Shown here: in pieces, positions 23,494-24,620 of the stretch
Numbering within the stretch: position 1 is the stretch's first letter
Layout: the number at the start of each line of letters is the position of its first letter
DNA from: JBMDXB01 sp048594975
GTDB lineage: Bacteria; Acidobacteriota; Vicinamibacteria; Vicinamibacterales; 2-12-FULL-66-21
Assembly: GCA_048594975.1 (NCBI GenBank)
Contig: JBMDXQ010000116.1
Coordinates: forward strand, 1-24,620
Direction of reading: 5' to 3'
Length of the DNA stretch: 24,620 bases
Program-made: the position numbers and the translations under genes
Notes under the pieces: model-generated
What the model was told of the DNA's origin: nothing
The model's input: only the letters and a program-made list of their open reading frames with translations
The model's database searches: none

Positions 23494-23797
23494 CTGATCG
23501 AAACAGGCGCGGATAGGGCTTGTGCACTTTGCGAGTGCGACGTCCGCCGAAACCTGGATTTCTAGCGGAAGGCCGGAGACAGCGGTGGTAGTTCCCGGCA
23601 AGAGGACGAGGGCGAACGCGCTGAACAGAGTGAACTATCTGGATTCTTTCACAACCTTCCGTCGTGGAACTGCGCCGTCGCTCCGATAGATGCCGGCCTG
23701 GGAGCGCGCCGGGCGTGTCAAGGGCGCGCAGCGGCGAAGCGGACCCTTGACGCGCCCAAGCGCTCCCGCACAATCAATCGCCGGAGCGACGGCTGCA
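23494..23797. other. Intergenic region between permease and PIN gene
   Basis: About 300 bases with no convincing gene. Its main feature is the large palindrome at 23700-23767, 30 bases from the end of the PIN gene. No clear promoter or T-run terminator was seen. Confidence 0.5.
23700..23767. repeat. Large imperfect palindrome, possible dispersed intergenic element
   Basis: GGGAGCGC (23700-23707) pairs with GCGCTCCC (23760-23767). Inside, GGGCGTGTCAAGGG (23711-23724) pairs with CCCTTGACGCGCCC (23744-23757) with one T/G mismatch, across a small internal loop. The 19-base apex contains GCGGCGAAGC. It has the size of a REP-type or cassette-recombination hairpin, but lacks the GTTRRRY core of integron attC sites. 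Confidence 0.75.
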
Positions 23798-24214
23798 TCA
23801 GCCCCGAATGAGCCTCTTCACCAATCGTCCTACGTCCGGGACGTTCAGAAATTCGCTGGGCCTCGCCACGTTCACCGATTGGTACTGCTTGCGATCGAAG
23901 TGTCCGGGTGCCGTGTTCACGGTCACAATAAATTCCACGTCTGCGGCAAGCGCGCACTCGAGAAAACGGTTGTCGGGTTCGTGCCGTATGACACTGAGCT
24001 CACTCAGCGGATAGCACACCTGGAAGCTCTCGACAATTTCAGCGACGAACTCTGGATGATCGCCGAGGACGTCCGCGTACTCTTCCAGGATGGCCGGACT
24101 GACCCAGGCCTCGATCAGACCGGCGTGCGCGAGCTCGTAGATGAGTGCGGACGCGTTGTTGTCGGCCGGGAAGGTCGCGAGCTTCAGAATGCAGGTGTCA
24201 AGGACGACTCGCAA
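23798..24214 (-). CDS. PIN-domain toxin-like protein (COG1569 type)
   Basis: A 138-residue PIN nuclease-fold protein, probably the toxin half of a toxin-antitoxin pair. The first strand is RVVLDTCILK with the catalytic Asp, then LIEAWVSPAILEEYADVLGD (conserved Glu) and EPDNRFLECALAADVEFIVT with further acidic residues, followed by VNTAPGHF and VARPSEFL. Asn in VTVN replaces the Asp of other PIN groups, as in COG1569 proteins. The start is probably TTG 24214, because the family begins at RVVLDT; an ATG at 24271 would add 19 residues and overlap the upstream gene by 74 bases. The TTG start still overlaps the small upstream gene by 17 bases. Confidence 0.82.
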   Translation of the reverse strand: MRVVLDTCILKLATFPADNNASALIYELAHAGLIEAWVSPAILEEYADVLGDHPEFVAEIVESFQVCYPLSELSVIRHEPDNRFLECALAADVEFIVTVNTAPGHFDRKQYQSVNVARPSEFLNVPDVGRLVKRLIRG

Positions 24215-24383
24215 GGTAAGGCCTGGCGCGTCGCAGCGCCCGTGCGCGTCGCTTCGTTTCGACGAACGCAACCGCCTCGGCCTCGGTCATCGCCTTCCCG
24301 CGGTTCTGGCGGTGCGCCCGCGCCAGCGCCGGGGACAGCTTGAACCGGACAACCTTGCCGCCAACGACGGCCGTCGCATACAT
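24198..24383 (-). CDS. Small basic protein, likely antitoxin partner of the PIN gene
   Basis: A 61-residue protein directly upstream of and overlapping the PIN gene. It starts MYATAVVGGKVVRFKLSPAL and continues ARAHRQNRGKAMTEAEAVAF with a basic end (RRARALRRARPYL). Size, order and overlap fit an antitoxin. The beta-type start and central helix could be a small DNA-binding fold, but no known antitoxin family is recognised. ATG 24383 is used; the open frame runs on to 24605 without other support. No firm promoter is visible. Confidence 0.55.
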   Translation of the reverse strand: MYATAVVGGKVVRFKLSPALARAHRQNRGKAMTEAEAVAFVETKRRARALRRARPYLASRP

Positions 24384-24578
24384 AACAACAGCGTACGCGA
24401 AGGCAGCCACTGACACAAGCGTTCCGACACATGAATTCCCGCTCGGTTGCGGATCATTCGTCCGGACTAAATGACAGAGCCTCGCCTGCGGCTTCTGGCC
24501 GCGCGACGGCTCGCGATCTGACACGCGGCCGCCTTCACCTCTCACTCTGAACCGGACATGCGGAACCGAGACGTGAAC

Positions 24579-24603
24579 GACCCCCTGGGCCGCCCTCGGG
24601 GTC
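24579..24603. repeat. Short inverted repeat at the right edge
   Basis: GACCCC (24579-24584) and GGGGTC (24598-24603) pair around a GC-rich 13-base loop. No gene is seen from 24384 to the window end, and no T-run follows. Function unknown. Confidence 0.35.
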
Positions 24604-24620
24604 ACACTCCGGGACGGGAG

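Noticed and set aside
23700..23767. Integron attC site
   Set aside because: The palindrome lacks GTTRRRY/RYYYAAC core ends, and no integron integrase is present.

Overview
The window is GC-rich DNA from a bacterium, most likely an acidobacterium of the Vicinamibacteria type. This is inferred from a PadR regulator overlapping an ADOP-type orphan permease, a DUF2934 protein, an ArsR-methyltransferase fusion beside ahcY, and GC-rich intergenic repeats. No species can be named from the sequence alone.

Left part (1-13.6 kb) is ordinary chromosome with short gaps and alternating strands. It carries a possible transposase start cut by the left edge, a redoxin/deiodinase-like relic, an exported glycosidase-like protein, a TolB-like propeller protein divergent from a low-molecular-weight phosphatase, a DUF2461 protein, and the pair ArsR-methyltransferase / S-adenosylhomocysteine hydrolase. 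Next come a relic with a fibronectin-III-like domain, an exported D-aminoacylase-type amidohydrolase, and a same-strand run of a glycine-zipper membrane protein, a membrane-anchored SRPBCC protein and a zinc alcohol dehydrogenase. These converge on a DUF72 gene coupled to a short-chain dehydrogenase that is frameshifted at its active site. CsaA follows.

Middle part (13.6-17.5 kb) is a decay zone. Two response-regulator genes are broken by frameshifts and a stop, and an apparently intact DUF2934 gene sits between them. After a ThuA-like lipoprotein and a stand-alone cysteine-free ribosomal protein S4 come a four-copy 14-bp tandem repeat, a hairpin and a wrecked IS110-family transposase.

Right part (17.5-24.6 kb) looks like an integrated element. 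tRNA-Arg(UCU) is followed by a tyrosine integrase whose 3' end faces the tRNA, then an excisionase-like gene with strong ribosome binding sites. About 1.2 kb of weakly coding DNA follows, holding two candidate small ORFs and a second 14-bp tandem array. Then come the PadR-permease operon behind an inverted-repeat operator, a large palindrome and a PIN-domain toxin-like gene with a small basic upstream partner. No second att copy of the tRNA end was found, so the right boundary is not defined here.

No clear new multi-gene system was found. The most interesting points are the palindrome over the GTG start of the ArsR-methyltransferase gene, the duplicated glycine-zipper module, the small ORF pair divergent from the excisionase gene, the two 14-bp arrays and the large palindrome before the PIN gene.
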